NCBI RefSeq assembly: GCF_003667705.1
Contig: NZ_CP033019.1
Location: 248,001-312,000, forward strand
Length of the DNA stretch: 64,000 bases
DNA from: Janthinobacterium agaricidamnosum
GTDB lineage: Bacteria > Pseudomonadota > Gammaproteobacteria > Burkholderiales > Burkholderiaceae_D
Direction: 5' to 3'
The notes under the pieces are model-generated. The model ran no database searches and was not told the DNA's origin. It saw nothing but the letters and a program-made list of their open reading frames with translations. The position numbers and the translations under genes are program-made. Numbering within the stretch: position 1 is the first letter of the stretch; each line of letters begins with the position of its first letter. This document shows, piece after piece, positions 7,930 through 16,769 of this stretch.

Positions 7930-9291
7930 TTACAAATAGCGCGCCAGCAAGGCTTTATTTAGCGCCCCGTCGAGTTCGATGTGCACGAAGTGGCCGCTGC
8001 CTGGCGCCACCTGGATTTCGCTGCCGTCATCGGCCAGCATGCGGGCGATGGTGAAGTCGCGGTTGCCGCCCGGGTGCAGGGCTTCGATGCGGTCGCCCAC
8101 GGCGAAGCGGTTTTTCACGTCCACCCTGGCCCAGCCATCCGTCACGCTCAGCACGTCGCCCACGTACTGGCTGCGGTCCGCCTCGGACGCGCCGCGCATG
8201 TAGTTCTGGTGCGTCTGCGTGTGGTGGCGCTGGTAAAAACCGTCCGTGTAGCCGCGGTTGGCCAGGCCTTGCAGCTGGCCCAGCAGGCTGATATCGAAGG
8301 GGCGGCCCGCCACGGCGTCGTCGATGGCCTGGCGGTAGACTTGCGCCGTGCGCGCCGCGTAGTACAGCGACTTGGTGCGGCCCTCGACCTTCAGCGAATC
8401 GACGCCGATCTTGACCAGGCGCTCGATGTGCTCGACGGCGCGCAAGTCCTTCGAATTCATGATGTAGGTGCCGTGCTCGTCTTCGAGGATGGGCATCAGC
8501 TGGCCCGGGCGCTGCGCTTCTTCGATGAAGTAGGGCTGGTCGGCCAGCGGGTGGCGCGGCTGCTGGTGCAGGGCGGAAAACGCGTTATTGTCGGCCTCGG
8601 CCAGCGCCTGATGAAATTCCAGCGGCACCACCTGCATGCCGCCCAGGTCGCCGCTGGCGTCTTCGGCGGTATTTTTCACCTTGTAATCCCAGCGGCAGGA
8701 ATTCGTGCATGTGCCCTGGTTCGGGTCGCGGTGGTTGAAATAGCCGGACAGCAGGCAGCGGCCCGAATAGGCGATGCACAAGGCGCCATGGACGAACACT
8801 TCGAGTTCCATTTCCGGGCAGCGCTGGCGGATTTCCTCGATCTCGTCGAGCGACAGTTCGCGCGACAGGATCACGCGGGTCAGTCCCATGCGGTGCCAGA
8901 ACTTCACGTCGGCCCAGTTGACGGCATTCGCCTGCACCGATAAGTGCACGGGAATCTCCGGCCACTTGTCGCGCACCATCATGATCAGGCCCGGATCGGC
9001 CATGATCAGGGCGTCGGGGCGCATGGCGATCACCGGTTCCATGTCGCGCAGATACGTTTTCAGCTTGGCGTTGTGGGCAAAGATATTGCTGGCGACAAAG
9101 AATTGCTTGCCGCGCGCATGCGCGCCATCAATGCCTTCTTGCAAGGCTTGCAAGGTCGAAAAATCGTTATTGCGCACGCGCAAGCTGTAGCGCGGCTGGC
9201 CCGCGTAGACGGCGTCGGCGCCATAGTCGAAGGCGGCATGCATCTTGGCCAGGGAGCCGGCAGGCAGGAGGAGTTCGGGAGCGTGGCGCAT
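7930..9291 (-). CDS. trhP: U32 family tRNA 5-hydroxyuridine synthesis protein TrhP (YegQ)
   Basis: A 453-residue peptidase-U32-fold protein of the YegQ/TrhP type, the same length as the E. coli protein. TrhP is needed for prephenate-dependent formation of 5-hydroxyuridine at the tRNA wobble position 34. The U32 signature runs from Glu164 to Ser182 (EVFVHGALCIAYSGRCLLS), with Cys172 and Cys179 followed by Cys195 and Cys199, which are candidate metal-cluster ligands. It starts MRHAPELLLPAGS, as usual for the family. It appears to be a single-gene unit. Confidence 0.93.
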   Translation of the reverse strand: MRHAPELLLPAGSLAKMHAAFDYGADAVYAGQPRYSLRVRNNDFSTLQALQEGIDGAHARGKQFFVASNIFAHNAKLKTYLRDMEPVIAMRPDALIMADPGLIMMVRDKWPEIPVHLSVQANAVNWADVKFWHRMGLTRVILSRELSLDEIEEIRQRCPEMELEVFVHGALCIAYSGRCLLSGYFNHRDPNQGTCTNSCRWDYKVKNTAEDASGDLGGMQVVPLEFHQALAEADNNAFSALHQQPRHPLADQPYFIEEAQRPGQLMPILEDEHGTYIMNSKDLRAVEHIERLVKIGVDSLKVEGRTKSLYYAARTAQVYRQAIDDAVAGRPFDISLLGQLQGLANRGYTDGFYQRHHTQTHQNYMRGASEADRSQYVGDVLSVTDGWARVDVKNRFAVGDRIEALHPGGNRDFTIARMLADDGSEIQVAPGSGHFVHIELDGALNKALLARYL

Positions 9292-9379
9292 GGGATGGGC
9301 AAAGCCGGCGATTGTAGGCGGGCTGGCGCCGGATTGCCTTGCCTTGGGTCAAGGGATTGACATCCGATGCCCGGCAACG

Positions 9380-10018
9380 TCAGACGTAAGGCGTGCCCGC
9401 CAACGCTGCCTTCAGACCGACATGCCCCTGGTCCACCAAAGACAGAAAGCAGGTCTTGGCCAGCTGTGTGTCGCCATGCTGGCGGAAGTGCCGGTGCGCT
9501 TCGATCAGGGCCGTGCTCCAGGTGGCCAGCAGCAGGCTGGCCGCCAGCCGGGCCTGGGGATCGTGCGCGTCGCGCCCCGTGCTGTCGGTCAGCGCCGTTG
9601 CCACCACTTGCGCCAACTCGTCGCGGATCGCCCGCGCCCGCGCTTTCAGGGTCTCGCTGGCCTCGATGGTGGCAATAAAACCCTGGCCGGCGGCGGAAAA
9701 CGTGACGTAGGGACTGTCTTTCCGTACCAGGCGGTGCGCCAGCAGGCGCAGCGTTTCGACCGGGGGCACCATGGGATCACGCTGGCGCAAGGCGGCGCGC
9801 AGCAGTTCGCGTCCCTCTTCCTCGCGGTCGAAGAACATGTCTTCCTTGCGGGGGAAGTGGTTGAACACCGTCATGCGCCCCACGCTGGCAGCCGCCGCGA
9901 TCTCGTCCACCGTCACCTGCTCGAAGCCGCGCACGAAAAACAAACGCGTGGCGGCATTTGAGATGGCTTGCCGGGTGGCAAGGCGTTTGCGGGAGCGGAG
10001 GTCGGAAGGAATCGTCAT
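9380..10018 (-). CDS. TetR family transcriptional regulator
   Basis: A 212-residue TetR-type repressor. The N-terminal helix-turn-helix reads VTVDEIAAAASVGRMTVFNHFPRKED; the variable C-terminal ligand domain is not recognisable. I start at 10018, where GGGGCAAC gives a ribosome site; an ATG at 10036 is possible. The gene is divergent from an MFS drug-efflux-type gene, and the 105-base gap holds two copies of the palindrome TACTGAGTA. It therefore probably represses itself and the transporter and is released by a substrate of the pump. Confidence 0.9.
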   Translation of the reverse strand: MTIPSDLRSRKRLATRQAISNAATRLFFVRGFEQVTVDEIAAAASVGRMTVFNHFPRKEDMFFDREEEGRELLRAALRQRDPMVPPVETLRLLAHRLVRKDSPYVTFSAAGQGFIATIEASETLKARARAIRDELAQVVATALTDSTGRDAHDPQARLAASLLLATWSTALIEAHRHFRQHGDTQLAKTCFLSLVDQGHVGLKAALAGTPYV

Positions 10019-10040
10019 GTTGCCCCGATCATACACGAAG

Positions 10041-10109
10041 TGTACTGAGTACAGATAAGGCTTGATGGTGTAGCCAGGCTGGGCGTACTATTTATATACT
10101 GAGTACATA
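10041..10109. promoter_or_regulatory. Paired TetR-type operators between regulator and transporter
   Basis: A perfect 13-base palindrome TGTACTGAGTACA lies at 10041-10053. A near copy, ATACTGAGTACAT, lies at 10097-10109, with the shared core TACTGAGTA. One is close to the regulator start and the other 15 bases before the transporter start. The spacing and position fit a divergent TetR operator pair. Confidence 0.7.
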
Positions 10110-10123
10110 TTTAGATTGAGTAT

Positions 10124-11335
10124 ATGAAAATAGTCGTTCCGGCGACAGCGCTGCCTGTCATCTTTGCCACGGTCGTGCTCGACGCCGTCGGCATCGGCCT
10201 GGTCTTCCCCATCTTGCCCGCGCTGCTGCGCGACGTCACGCATGCCGATAACGTGGCGGCGTATATCGGCATCATGACGGCCCTGTATGCGTTGATGCAG
10301 TTCATCTTTGCGCCCGTGCTGGGCGCGCTGAGCGACCGCCTGGGGCGGCGCCCCGTGCTGCTGCTTTCGCTGGCGGGCGCGGCCGTCAATTACCTGTTCC
10401 TCGCGTTTGCGCCCAGCCTGTGGATGCTGCTGCTGGGGCGCGCCATTGCGGGCTTGACGAGCGCCAATGTGTCCGTGGCCACGGCCTACATCACCGATAT
10501 TTCTCCCGAGGAAACGCGGGCGCGCCGTTTCGGCTTGCTCAACGCCATGTTCGGCGCCGGCTTCATCATTGGCCCCGTGCTCGGCGGCGCGCTGGGCGAT
10601 TACGGGCTGCGCTTGCCGTTCATGACGGCGGCCATCTTGAATGCCGGCAACCTGCTGCTGGCGTTGCTGACGTTGCCAGAATCACGTCGGCCCACGGGCG
10701 AAAAAATCGACCTGCTGGCATTGAATCCATTGCGCCCGCTGCGCTGGGTGTTATCGCAGAAAAGCTTGCTGCCGATCACCGCCATCTTCTTTACCTTCAG
10801 CGCGGCGGGCGAGGTGTATGGCGTGTGCTGGGCGCTGTGGGGCCACGATGCGTTCGAATGGAACGGGCTGTGGATCGGCCTGTCGCTGGGCGCGTTTGGC
10901 GTGTGCCAGGCGCTGGCCCAGGCTTTTCTGCCCGGCCCGGCCGTGAAGCTGCTGGGCGAACGCGCCACCATCCTGGCGGGCGTGGCCTGCGCCTGCGTCG
11001 CGCTGGTCGTCATGGCCTTCGCCACCCGCAGCTGGATGATCTTCGCCATCATGCCCGTGTTTGCCCTGGGCGGCATCGGCGCGCCGGCCCTGCAGTCGTT
11101 GGCCACGCGGCAAGTTGCCGAGGACAGGCAAGGCCAGTTTCAGGGCGTGCTGGCCTCGTCCGTGAGCCTGGCATCCGTGCTGTGCCCGCTGGTATTTTCC
11201 AGCATTTATTTTGGCGTCAGGGCGTACTGGCCCGGCGCCGTCTGGTTGTCGGTGATCGTCGTGTATGCGGCACTGGTGCCGCTCGTGCTGGGCTTGTCGT
11301 TGGCCTCGACCACGCCGGCGTCATCGCGGGGATAG
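10124..11335 (+). CDS. TCR/Tet-type MFS efflux transporter
   Basis: A 403-residue MFS transporter with twelve predicted helices, resembling the TetA-type drug:H+ antiporter group. Motif A is GALSDRLGRRP at 67-77, and motif C is GAGFIIGPVLGG in helix 5. It is divergent from a TetR regulator with shared operators, the usual arrangement of tet-like pumps. Tetracycline itself need not be the substrate. Its last 130 bases overlap the end of fadE on the other strand. The start at 10124 has a weak ribosome site, but the hydrophobic N-terminus begins immediately. Confidence 0.88.
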   Translation: MKIVVPATALPVIFATVVLDAVGIGLVFPILPALLRDVTHADNVAAYIGIMTALYALMQFIFAPVLGALSDRLGRRPVLLLSLAGAAVNYLFLAFAPSLWMLLLGRAIAGLTSANVSVATAYITDISPEETRARRFGLLNAMFGAGFIIGPVLGGALGDYGLRLPFMTAAILNAGNLLLALLTLPESRRPTGEKIDLLALNPLRPLRWVLSQKSLLPITAIFFTFSAAGEVYGVCWALWGHDAFEWNGLWIGLSLGAFGVCQALAQAFLPGPAVKLLGERATILAGVACACVALVVMAFATRSWMIFAIMPVFALGGIGAPALQSLATRQVAEDRQGQFQGVLASSVSLASVLCPLVFSSIYFGVRAYWPGAVWLSVIVVYAALVPLVLGLSLASTTPASSRG

Positions 11336-13653
11336 GCGTCCGGCGTTTCGTGCGCTGCGGCGGGCGCAAAATCGTCGACCTGGATCAAACCATCGACCAG
11401 GCGTGCATATTCCAGCAAGCTATTGTGCTCCTGGCAATTGACGTTGCCTGTGGCCTTGGCCGCTGCCAGCCACGGCTGCATGGCGGACAGGCTTTGCGGC
11501 AGGTGCCGCAGGGCCGCGCCTTCGGGCGTGTCCTTCAGGCGTTTTTCGATGTGCAAAACCTCGGGCAGCAGGGCCAGCGCCCGCTCGGCGCAGGCGACGG
11601 GATCGTTGCCCTCGCTGGCGACATGGCCGTCGGCCAGCAGGCGTTCGCGGTCCGCGCCCGGTGTTTGCAGGGCCAGCGCCACTTCGCTGCCCAGCTCGTC
11701 GGACGGCGGGCGGTGGGGCAGGCCGAACGGGAACAGCAAGGTGCGCAGCAGCACGGCCAGCACGCGCGCGGGGAAATTGTCGAGCACGCCCGTCAAGCCC
11801 TGCTGCGCCTTGACCAGCGCATCCTGCAGCGACCAGTGCACGTAGGGCAGGTCGGCCTCGGGCCGGCCATCGTCCTCGTAGCGCTTCAGCACTGAAGAAG
11901 CCAGGTACAGTTGCGCCAGCACGTCGCCCAATCTGGCGGACAGCCGCTCGCGGCGCTTGAGTTCGCCACCAAGCACGAACATCGACATATCCGTCATGAC
12001 GGCAAACGCCGTCGACAGCCGCGTCAGGGCGCGGTAGTAGGGCGCCAGTGCCGGGGCGCCGGCGTCGGGCACGGCCGCCAGGCGCGCGCCGCCCAGTCCG
12101 TACCACAAGCCCCTGGCCACGTTGCCCAGCACAAAGCCCACATGGCCGAAGAAGGCCGCGTCGAAATCGCGCAAGGCCTTGCGGCCGTCGCTTTCGTTGA
12201 CGGCGGCCATTTCCCTCAGTACATACGGATGCGCGCGGATGGCGCCCTGGCCGAAGATGATCAGGCTGCGCGTGAGGATGTTGGCCCCTTCGACGGTGAT
12301 CGCGATGGGGATTTGCTGGTAGGCGCTGGCGAGGAAATTGTTCGGACCCACGCAGATGCCCTTGCCGCCGAGAATGTCCATGCCGTCGTTGACGAGCGCG
12401 CGGCCCCGTTCCGTCACATGGTATTTGACGATGGCGGAAATGACGGCCGGCTTCTCGCCCAGGTCGACGGCGTGCGCGGCCAGAGTGCGGGCCGCATCCA
12501 TCAGGTACAGGTTGGCGCCCATGCGGGCCAGCGCTTCCTGCACCCCTTCGAACTTGCCGATGGGCATGTTGAACTGGCGCCGCACGGCCGCATACGCACC
12601 GGTGCCGCGCACGGCCATCTTGCCCATGCCCACGCTGGACGAGGGCAGCGAGATGGCGCGTCCCGCCGCCAGGCATTCCATCAGCATGCGCCATCCTTTC
12701 CCCACTTGCGCCTGGCCGCCGATGACCCAGTCGATAGGGATAAAGACATCGTTGCCGGAGGTGGGGCCGTTCTGGAAGGCGGCATTGAGCGGATGGTGGC
12801 GGCGGCCGATCACCACGCCGTCGTGGCTGGCGGGGATCAGGGCGCAGGTGATGCCGGGCGTATCGTTGTCGGAGAGCAAGTGGTCGGGATCGCTGGTCTG
12901 GAAAGCCAGCCCCAGCAAGGTCGCCACGGGCGCCAGGGTGATGTAGCGCTTGTTCCACGTGAGGCGGAAACCCAGGGTGGGGCGACCTTCATGCATGCCC
13001 ATGCACACGACGCCCAGGTCGGGGATGGCGGCCGCGTCGGAGCCCGCATACGGGCTGGTCAGCGCGAAACACGGGATCTCAGTGCCGGCAGCCAATCGCG
13101 GCAAGTAATGGTTTTTCTGTTCCTCGGTGCCGTAGTGCAACAACAACTCGGCCGGTCCCAGCGAATTGGGCACCATCACGGTCACGGCCAGCGCCGAGCA
13201 GCGGCTCGACAGTTTCATCACCACCTGCGAATGCATGTAGGCGGAGAACTGTTTGCCGCCGTATTGCTTGGGAATGATCATGCCGAGGAAACCCTGGCTT
13301 TTCATGTAGGCCCAGGCTTGCGGTGGCAAATCCTGCGCCTGTTGGGTTTCCCAGTCGTCGACCAGTTCGCACAAGCGCTCGACGTCATGGTCAAGAAAAT
13401 GGCGCTCTTTGGCGCTGAGCGTGGCGCGGCCATAGCCCAGCAATTTTGTCCAGTCGGGCTTGCCGGAAAACAGCTCGGCATCCCACCACGTGGTGCCCGC
13501 TTCGAGCGCGTCGCGTTCCGTGTCGGACATCGTCGGCAGGATGCGTTTGAACAGGGCCAGCAGGTGCGGGGTAATCAGTGCGCGGCGCACGGGGCCGGGC
13601 GCGAACAGTACAACCAGGCCCAGCAGGGCCACCATCAGTATGAGCGTCAGCAT
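11206..13653 (-). CDS. fadE: Acyl-CoA dehydrogenase FadE
   Basis: An 815-residue FadE-type acyl-CoA dehydrogenase, close in length to the E. coli enzyme (814), catalysing the first step of beta-oxidation with FAD at the membrane. An N-terminal hydrophobic segment (MLTLILMVALLGLVVLFAPG) anchors it. The dehydrogenase core includes PNSLGPAELLLHYGTEEQK and ILGGKGICVGPNN, and the C-terminal DUF1974-type domain follows. CAGGGAGATATCGC precedes the ATG. The last 43 codons (about from PRDDAGVVEANDK) lie antisense to the MFS gene and look nonconserved, so the 3' end seems to have extended into its neighbour. Confidence 0.93.
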   Translation of the reverse strand: MLTLILMVALLGLVVLFAPGPVRRALITPHLLALFKRILPTMSDTERDALEAGTTWWDAELFSGKPDWTKLLGYGRATLSAKERHFLDHDVERLCELVDDWETQQAQDLPPQAWAYMKSQGFLGMIIPKQYGGKQFSAYMHSQVVMKLSSRCSALAVTVMVPNSLGPAELLLHYGTEEQKNHYLPRLAAGTEIPCFALTSPYAGSDAAAIPDLGVVCMGMHEGRPTLGFRLTWNKRYITLAPVATLLGLAFQTSDPDHLLSDNDTPGITCALIPASHDGVVIGRRHHPLNAAFQNGPTSGNDVFIPIDWVIGGQAQVGKGWRMLMECLAAGRAISLPSSSVGMGKMAVRGTGAYAAVRRQFNMPIGKFEGVQEALARMGANLYLMDAARTLAAHAVDLGEKPAVISAIVKYHVTERGRALVNDGMDILGGKGICVGPNNFLASAYQQIPIAITVEGANILTRSLIIFGQGAIRAHPYVLREMAAVNESDGRKALRDFDAAFFGHVGFVLGNVARGLWYGLGGARLAAVPDAGAPALAPYYRALTRLSTAFAVMTDMSMFVLGGELKRRERLSARLGDVLAQLYLASSVLKRYEDDGRPEADLPYVHWSLQDALVKAQQGLTGVLDNFPARVLAVLLRTLLFPFGLPHRPPSDELGSEVALALQTPGADRERLLADGHVASEGNDPVACAERALALLPEVLHIEKRLKDTPEGAALRHLPQSLSAMQPWLAAAKATGNVNCQEHNSLLEYARLVDGLIQVDDFAPAAAHETPDAYPRDDAGVVEANDKPSTSGTSAAYTTITDNQTAPGQYALTPK

Positions 13654-13729
13654 GCGATATCTCCCTGTGTCATGACGACAGGGTAGGCCGATGCGGCCGA
13701 TGTGACTGTGCGGTACAGCGCATACGGAG

Positions 13730-13756
13730 CAACGCCAACCGCAGGGGTTGGCGTTG
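13730..13756 (-). terminator. Terminator-like hairpin after the collagen-like gene
   Basis: An 11-bp perfect stem (CAACGCCAACC with its complement) with a five-base loop lies 22 bases after the minus-strand collagen-like gene. The T-run is poor. Confidence 0.5.
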
Positions 13757-13777
13757 TAGTGTCTGGCGTGAGGCGTA

Positions 13778-14110
13778 TTAGCGTTGCGGGACGACGATCA
13801 CCGTGTCGCCCGTCTTGCCCTTGGCACCGTCGTCGCCCTTGGCGCCGTCGTTGCCTTGCGCACCGGTAGCGCCCTTGGCGCCATCGTATCCGGCGGCACC
13901 GCTGTCGCCGGTCTGGCCCGTGGCGCCGGTGGCACCGGTCGCGCCGGCAGGGGCTTCAGCGCCCTTGGCGCCCGTGGCGCCGGCAGGACCAGGCGCGCCG
14001 GCAGGGCCGGGAACGACTTGGACGACGGTCGGTGCGGGTGGCGCTTCGCGCTGGCAAGCGGTCAGGGCGAGGGTAGAGGCGAGCGCGAGCAATATCAAGG
14101 TAGGTTTCAT
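13778..14110 (-). CDS. Small collagen-like lipoprotein
   Basis: A 110-residue protein. The N-terminus [19 protein letters not shown] is a lipoprotein signal with lipobox LTAC, so Cys19 should be lipidated. After a Pro-rich linker, residues about 35-102 are Gly-X-Y triplets ([16 protein letters not shown] and similar), broken once at GAEAPAG, with Asp/Lys-rich triplets near the end. This predicts a short collagen triple helix on the cell surface or in the periplasm. It ends with a short hydrophobic tail VIVVPQR. The gene appears monocistronic and its function is unknown. Confidence 0.85.
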   Translation of the reverse strand: MKPTLILLALASTLALTACQREAPPAPTVVQVVPGPAGAPGPAGATGAKGAEAPAGATGATGATGQTGDSGAAGYDGAKGATGAQGNDGAKGDDGAKGKTGDTVIVVPQR

Positions 14111-14435
14111 GATGCATCCTTTGGCAGTGAGCCGTAATGTACGGAACGGCTCGACGGCGTCGGGCGCGAGTTTCGCATGGCGGTGTGGCGGGGAGAGCTG
14201 ACCAGCCGACCCATCAGCCGTGTCGCGCAGGGCGCTGGCGGCGGGAGGGAAAGTGATGGTCTGCCTGCAGCATGGGCCCTTGGGTGGCTGCAGTCCGTTC
14301 GTTTGCGTACATAGCGGCGGGGTGGGGTGGAGGTTTTGTGCAAGGCAAACAAAAAAGCCAACCCGGAGGTTGGCTGAGGATGTTCAGAGCAGGCTGGCAG
14401 CTCCCTGATTGACCGTCTGGTGCTGCCTGGCGCGT
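14111..14435. other. Intergenic region without a convincing gene
   Basis: This 325-base gap holds the promoter side of the collagen-like gene and, at 14351-14375, the terminator of the large lipoprotein gene. An 84-codon minus-strand frame (14107-14361) is Arg/Ser/Pro-rich, overlaps the collagen-gene start and looks like chance. Confidence 0.6.
14351..14375 (-). terminator. Terminator of the repeat-containing lipoprotein gene
   Basis: On the minus strand, AGCCAACC-TCCG-GGTTGGCT is followed by six T. A 29-base copy of the same sequence occurs at the terminator beside tRNA-Phe (17258-17286). Confidence 0.85.
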
Positions 14436-15518
14436 TTATTTAACGGTGAAACTTTTGTCGTAGCCACCATTCGTACTTGTATATCCTAATGTGTCACGGA
14501 ACGCTGTCCAGCCAACCACCCATTGCCCCGCTTTGGCGCCTGCGGGTATCGTCACCGTTGAACTGAAAGTAGCATGCTTCGCGTCGCCGGATGCCAGCAC
14601 CCATTTGCTGTCGATGCGGGTGCCGCCGATATCGGCGCTGTTGTACCAATAGGGATTGGGCAGGGCGTTGAGATTGATCCCGGTGGCATCTGTCACGGTG
14701 ACGGTGGTCGTCACCAGTTGACTTGTCTGCGAGACGTCAACGATGGCGGGGGTGACAGTGATGGCAGAAACGGCGGGCCCTGACGTGTCGCTGAGCCCAT
14801 TGCTTTGCACGGTGAAACCCTGGCTGTAGCCGCCATTCGTACTCGTATATCCTAATGTGTCACGGAACGCTGTCCAGCCAACCGTCCAGGAGCCGGCTTT
14901 GGCGCCTGCGGGTATCGTCACCGTCGAACTGAACGTAGCATGCTTCGCGTCGCCGGATGCCAGCACCCATTTGCTGTCGATGCGGGTGCCGCCGATATCG
15001 GCGCTGTTGTACCAATAGGGATTGGGCAGGGCGTTGAGATTGATCCCGGTGGCATCTGTCACGGTGACGGTGGTCGTCACCAGTTGACTTGTCTGGGAGA
15101 CATCAACGGTGGTGGGATTGACGGTGATGGCTGACACGGTGGGACCCGATGTGTCGCTGAGTTCATTACTTTGCACGGTGAAACCCTGGCTGTAGCCGCC
15201 ATTTGTACTCGTATAGTCTAATACGTCACGGAAGGCGAGCGAGCCGACCAGCCATTCGCCTGCTTTGGCGCCTGCGGGGATCGTCACCGTCGAACTGAAG
15301 GTGGCATGCTTCGCGTCGCCGGACGCCAGTTTCCATTGGCTGTTGATGCGGGTGCCGCCGATGTCGGCGACGTTGTACCAATGGGGGGCGGGCAGGGCGT
15401 TGAGATTGACGCCGGTGGCATCTGTCACGCTGACGGTGGCCGTCACCTGTTGACTTGTCTGCGAGACGTCAATGATGGCGGGGGTGACAGTGATGGCCGA
15501 CACGTTGGGGCCGGAGTT
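14436..15518 (-). repeat. Three tandem 366-bp repeats within the lipoprotein gene
   Basis: Units lie at about 15153-15518, 14787-15152 and 14436-14786 with a 366-base (122-codon) period. The two units nearest the 3' end share long identical DNA, including silent sites, so their duplication or conversion is recent. The first unit is more diverged. Confidence 0.85.
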
Positions 15519-16769
15519 GTCGACGGCGCTGGCAGTGACAGTAACAGTTGCGTCCGCACTGCTCGCCTTGCCATCGTTGACGATGAGTTTAGCTACATAC
15601 AAACCGGTGGTATCGGCGGTAAAGGTGCTCTTGGCCGAGCTGGCGGAAAACAAGGAGGCCTTGCTGTTCGCCGGTTTTGTCGTCAGCTCCCAGGCAAAAG
15701 TCAAGACATCGCCATTGGCGTCCGAACTGGCGCTGCCATCGAGTTCCACCACGCTGCCGGACAAGACATTTTGCGCGTAGCCTGCGTTCGCCACCGGCGC
15801 CGCATTGGCTACACTGGCCGTAATACTGACCGCTGCCGCGTTGCTGCTGACCTTGCCGTCGTTGACGATGACGCTGGCAACATAGGTGCCGGCCACATCC
15901 GCCGTAAAAGTGGGTCTGACGGAGGTCGGCGACGACAAGCTTGCCGTACTGCCTGCCGGTCTGGATTGCAGGGTCCATGCATAGCTGAGCGTACGGCCGG
16001 CATCGGCCGAACTGGCGCTGCCATCGAGCGTGACGACAGTCCCCGTCACCACGCTTTGTAGCGGTCCCGCCTGGGCGACAGGGGGGACGGCAGCAATATC
16101 GGCGATGATTTGCTTGATGGCGTCTGTATTGGTGATCTTGGCCAGCGCGGTGACGACCTGGGTGAGCCGGGCGGCGTTGATTTTTACTCTGAGCGCATCC
16201 AGAAGCCTGTCCTGCGCATCGCCGCCGGCCGGGTTGCCCTGTGTCGCGGCTTTCAATGGCGTGGCAAGGAAATCAACGAGGGGGCTCGTGTCGACGACAC
16301 CGTTGAGTACCGTCCCCACATCAGCCTGCGCTGCCTTCACTGCAGTGGGAGTGACCTTGTTGTTGGCAATCGTGGCGTCAAACGCGGCAAAGAAGACCGT
16401 CGGTTCGCTCCCCAGTACCCGCGCCGTCAGCATTTCGGTTAGTGGCGTTATGTTGGCAGTGGCGGCGCTGCCGTTTCCCAGCACGAGCGTGTGTAATTTT
16501 GAGCCATCCGCCGGATCGGTGATCTGGAGCAGGCACGGTAGGTTGCCGCCGGCTACGGCAAGGCTGTAGCTGCCGTCAGCCAGCGTCGTGGCGTTGCCGG
16601 TGCCTGTCTGGCATTTGGCAGTAATAGTGGCGCCAGCAATGGCCTTCCCCGTTGCGGCAGTGCCGTTGACTGTTAGACTTGTTGGGGTGACAGGAACAGG
16701 TGACGAGCCACCACCGCCACCGCATGCAACGAGCATGCACGAACTAAGTACAGTTGCCAGTATCTTCAT
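14436..16769 (-). CDS. Large surface lipoprotein with PKD-like domains and three 122-residue repeats
   Basis: A 777-residue lipoprotein: MKILATVLSSCMLVAC carries the lipobox, followed by a Gly/Ser tether. Residues about 30-225 contain a carboxypeptidase-regulatory-like segment (VNGTAATGKAIAGATITAKC) and a helical stretch. Two PKD/Ig-like domains follow, each with VTLDGSASS or VELDGSASS and a VNDGK motif. The last 360 residues are three tandem 122-residue beta repeats, each with VSAITV, DVSQTSQ and YTSTNGGYxxxFTV. The last two are almost identical. This suggests an exposed stalk or binding protein; the ligand is unknown. It stands alone and has its own terminator. Confidence 0.85.
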   Translation of the reverse strand: MKILATVLSSCMLVACGGGGGSSPVPVTPTSLTVNGTAATGKAIAGATITAKCQTGTGNATTLADGSYSLAVAGGNLPCLLQITDPADGSKLHTLVLGNGSAATANITPLTEMLTARVLGSEPTVFFAAFDATIANNKVTPTAVKAAQADVGTVLNGVVDTSPLVDFLATPLKAATQGNPAGGDAQDRLLDALRVKINAARLTQVVTALAKITNTDAIKQIIADIAAVPPVAQAGPLQSVVTGTVVTLDGSASSADAGRTLSYAWTLQSRPAGSTASLSSPTSVRPTFTADVAGTYVASVIVNDGKVSSNAAAVSITASVANAAPVANAGYAQNVLSGSVVELDGSASSDANGDVLTFAWELTTKPANSKASLFSASSAKSTFTADTTGLYVAKLIVNDGKASSADATVTVTASAVDNSGPNVSAITVTPAIIDVSQTSQQVTATVSVTDATGVNLNALPAPHWYNVADIGGTRINSQWKLASGDAKHATFSSTVTIPAGAKAGEWLVGSLAFRDVLDYTSTNGGYSQGFTVQSNELSDTSGPTVSAITVNPTTVDVSQTSQLVTTTVTVTDATGINLNALPNPYWYNSADIGGTRIDSKWVLASGDAKHATFSSTVTIPAGAKAGSWTVGWTAFRDTLGYTSTNGGYSQGFTVQSNGLSDTSGPAVSAITVTPAIVDVSQTSQLVTTTVTVTDATGINLNALPNPYWYNSADIGGTRIDSKWVLASGDAKHATFSSTVTIPAGAKAGQWVVGWTAFRDTLGYTSTNGGYDKSFTVK

